Source: Phycisphaerales bacterium (GTDB taxonomy: Bacteria > Planctomycetota > Phycisphaerae > Phycisphaerales > UBA1924). From it: 8,630 nt of DNA. The notes below the pieces were generated by a model. The model had not been told where the DNA came from. It saw nothing but the letters and a program-made list of their open reading frames with translations, and made no database searches. Made by a program: the position numbers and the translations under genes. The DNA lies in the NCBI GenBank assembly GCA_016764015.1, contig JAESSR010000059.1, forward strand, positions 1 to 8,630, written 5' to 3'. The number at the start of each line of letters is the position of its first letter. Within the stretch, counting starts at the first letter, position 1. Positions 7,626 through 8,630 of the stretch are shown here, piece after piece.

Positions 7626-8630
7626 ATGCCCAGCATCAACCAAGCCGGATTTGTACACGCTGTTGAACGCGCGAGGAATGAATCCCATCCTCACGAATCC
7701 CATCCTCACGAAGCTCACCGGGTGGTTGTCCCCGTCGCCATCCGTGTGCTCGCCGACCAACTGACCCCCGTGCTCGCGTACCGCAGACTCGTTTCGAGCG
7801 ATCAACGCACCGCACCCTCATTCCTGCTCGAATCCGTCGAAGGCGGCGATCAGCAAGGACGCTACTCCATCCTCGCAGCCCACCCAAAGCTCGAGCTCAC
7901 CGCCAAAGACTCTCAGCTCACCATCACCGATCATCAATCAGGTGAATCAACCACCACTACCGAGCCCGACCCGCTCGATGCGCTCCGCAAACTCAGCGAA
8001 CACTGGGTCCAACGCATCCCCAAAGAATCCGCAGATCAAGATCTGCTTCCCAAGTGTGTCCTCGGCGGCTGGTTCGGGTACGCCGGGTACGACTCGGTCC
8101 GCTACGCCGAGCCCACCAAGCTCTCAATCAACAAAGCCCCCCACGACGATCGCAACCTCCCCGATCTATCCTTCGGCTTCTACGACGAACTGGTGATCTT
8201 CGATCATGTCGATAAGCTGATCTACCTCGTCAAACTGGTCTTTGTTGCCCCCAATGATGATCCGGTTGGTCAGTACAATGCAGCGATCAACTCGCTCGAT
8301 GCCCTCGCGATCAAGGTGCAAGAACACTCCAAGCCATTGCCCCTCGGGCGCGTTGAGAGCACGCCGCTAACGAAGAACACCCCGATGCCCTGCAACACCA
8401 CGCGCCAAGAGCACGCGGCGATGATCGAGCGGGCAAAGGAATATATCCAGGCGGGTGATATCTTCCAGGTCGTGCTCGGGCACCGCTTCGAACGCCGAGC
8501 CAACGCCGACCCGTTCGATGTCTACCGCACACTGCGAGCAGTCAACCCATCGCCCTACATGGTCTACATGCAAACCCGAGGCTCAATCCTCGTCGCATCA
8601 AGCCCAGAGATCCTCTGCAGAGTCCGACGC
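7626..8630 (+). CDS. trpE: Anthranilate synthase component I, 3' end missing
   Basis: Large subunit of anthranilate synthase, which turns chorismate into anthranilate at the first committed step of tryptophan synthesis, using ammonia supplied by TrpG. The frame is open to the right edge: 335 codons are present and roughly 150-180 residues are missing. Seen motifs are LLESVEGG (67-74), the usual tryptophan feedback site; GRYSILAAHP (78-87); GWFGYAGYDS (149-158); AGDIFQVVL (276-284); NPSPYM (307-312); and SSPE (325-328). The LLES motif suggests normal feedback inhibition. I chose the ATG at 7626, giving MPSINQAGF; it has no Shine-Dalgarno, and GTG at 7722 or 7746 are alternatives nearer the conserved region. 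The extra N-terminus includes a His-rich ESHPH duplication. Whether trpG and other trp genes follow lies beyond the window. Confidence 0.93.
   Translation, partial: MPSINQAGFVHAVERARNESHPHESHPHEAHRVVVPVAIRVLADQLTPVLAYRRLVSSDQRTAPSFLLESVEGGDQQGRYSILAAHPKLELTAKDSQLTITDHQSGESTTTTEPDPLDALRKLSEHWVQRIPKESADQDLLPKCVLGGWFGYAGYDSVRYAEPTKLSINKAPHDDRNLPDLSFGFYDELVIFDHVDKLIYLVKLVFVAPNDDPVGQYNAAINSLDALAIKVQEHSKPLPLGRVESTPLTKNTPMPCNTTRQEHAAMIERAKEYIQAGDIFQVVLGHRFERRANADPFDVYRTLRAVNPSPYMVYMQTRGSILVASSPEILCRVRR
7680..7709 (+). repeat. Perfect 15-bp tandem duplication near the trpE start
   Basis: Two identical 15-bp units (GAATCCCATCCTCAC at 7680-7694 and 7695-7709) lie head to tail, followed by a further GAA. 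The unit length is a multiple of three, so in the trpE frame it encodes ESHPH twice without shifting it. Perfect identity points to a recent duplication, probably by replication slippage. Confidence 0.9.

Noticed and set aside
7572..7760. Trp attenuator or leader peptide upstream of trpE
   Set aside because: I see no short frame with adjacent Trp codons followed by competing hairpins and a T-tract.

Overview
The window looks like ordinary chromosome from a Gram-negative-type bacterium of moderate GC content. My best guess is a planctomycete, possibly Phycisphaerae-like. That rests on the style of the FolC, PdxJ, TrpE and large secreted hypothetical proteins and on the Cys-rich metal permease. 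It is an inference from remembered protein families, not a phylogenetic result. Most of the content is housekeeping metabolism. I found no CRISPR array, tRNA, rRNA, integrase, transposase or defence-type gene cluster.

Layout from left to right. (1) A plus-strand metal-efflux permease of the SO_0444/ArsP_1 type, cut by the left edge, carries an unusual loop with five Cys-Cys-Ser-Ser repeats and a Cys-rich tail. (2) It converges on a minus-strand block across a short gap holding a terminator-like hairpin best formed on the minus strand. (3) The minus-strand block, read right to left, is a large exported protein of unknown function, then pdxJ (vitamin B6 synthesis), folC (folate polyglutamylation) and pepA (leucyl aminopeptidase). 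(4) At the right edge, divergent from the exported protein across only 54 bp, is the 5' two-thirds of trpE (anthranilate synthase component I), which runs out of the window.

The four minus-strand genes are co-directional but separated by about 160 to 200 bp each with my chosen starts, so a single tight operon is not supported. The gap between the exported protein and pdxJ holds a compact set of inverted repeats resembling a REP-type palindromic element, followed by four tandem heptamers. This is the only clearly repeat-like DNA in the window. No non-coding stretch exceeds 300 bases.

The observations most worth following are the Cys-rich permease loop, the REP-like element with its heptamers, an about threefold excess of GATC across the window, and the exported protein with a weak resemblance to clan CD peptidases but no obvious nucleophile. 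I do not see convincing evidence of an undescribed multi-gene system.
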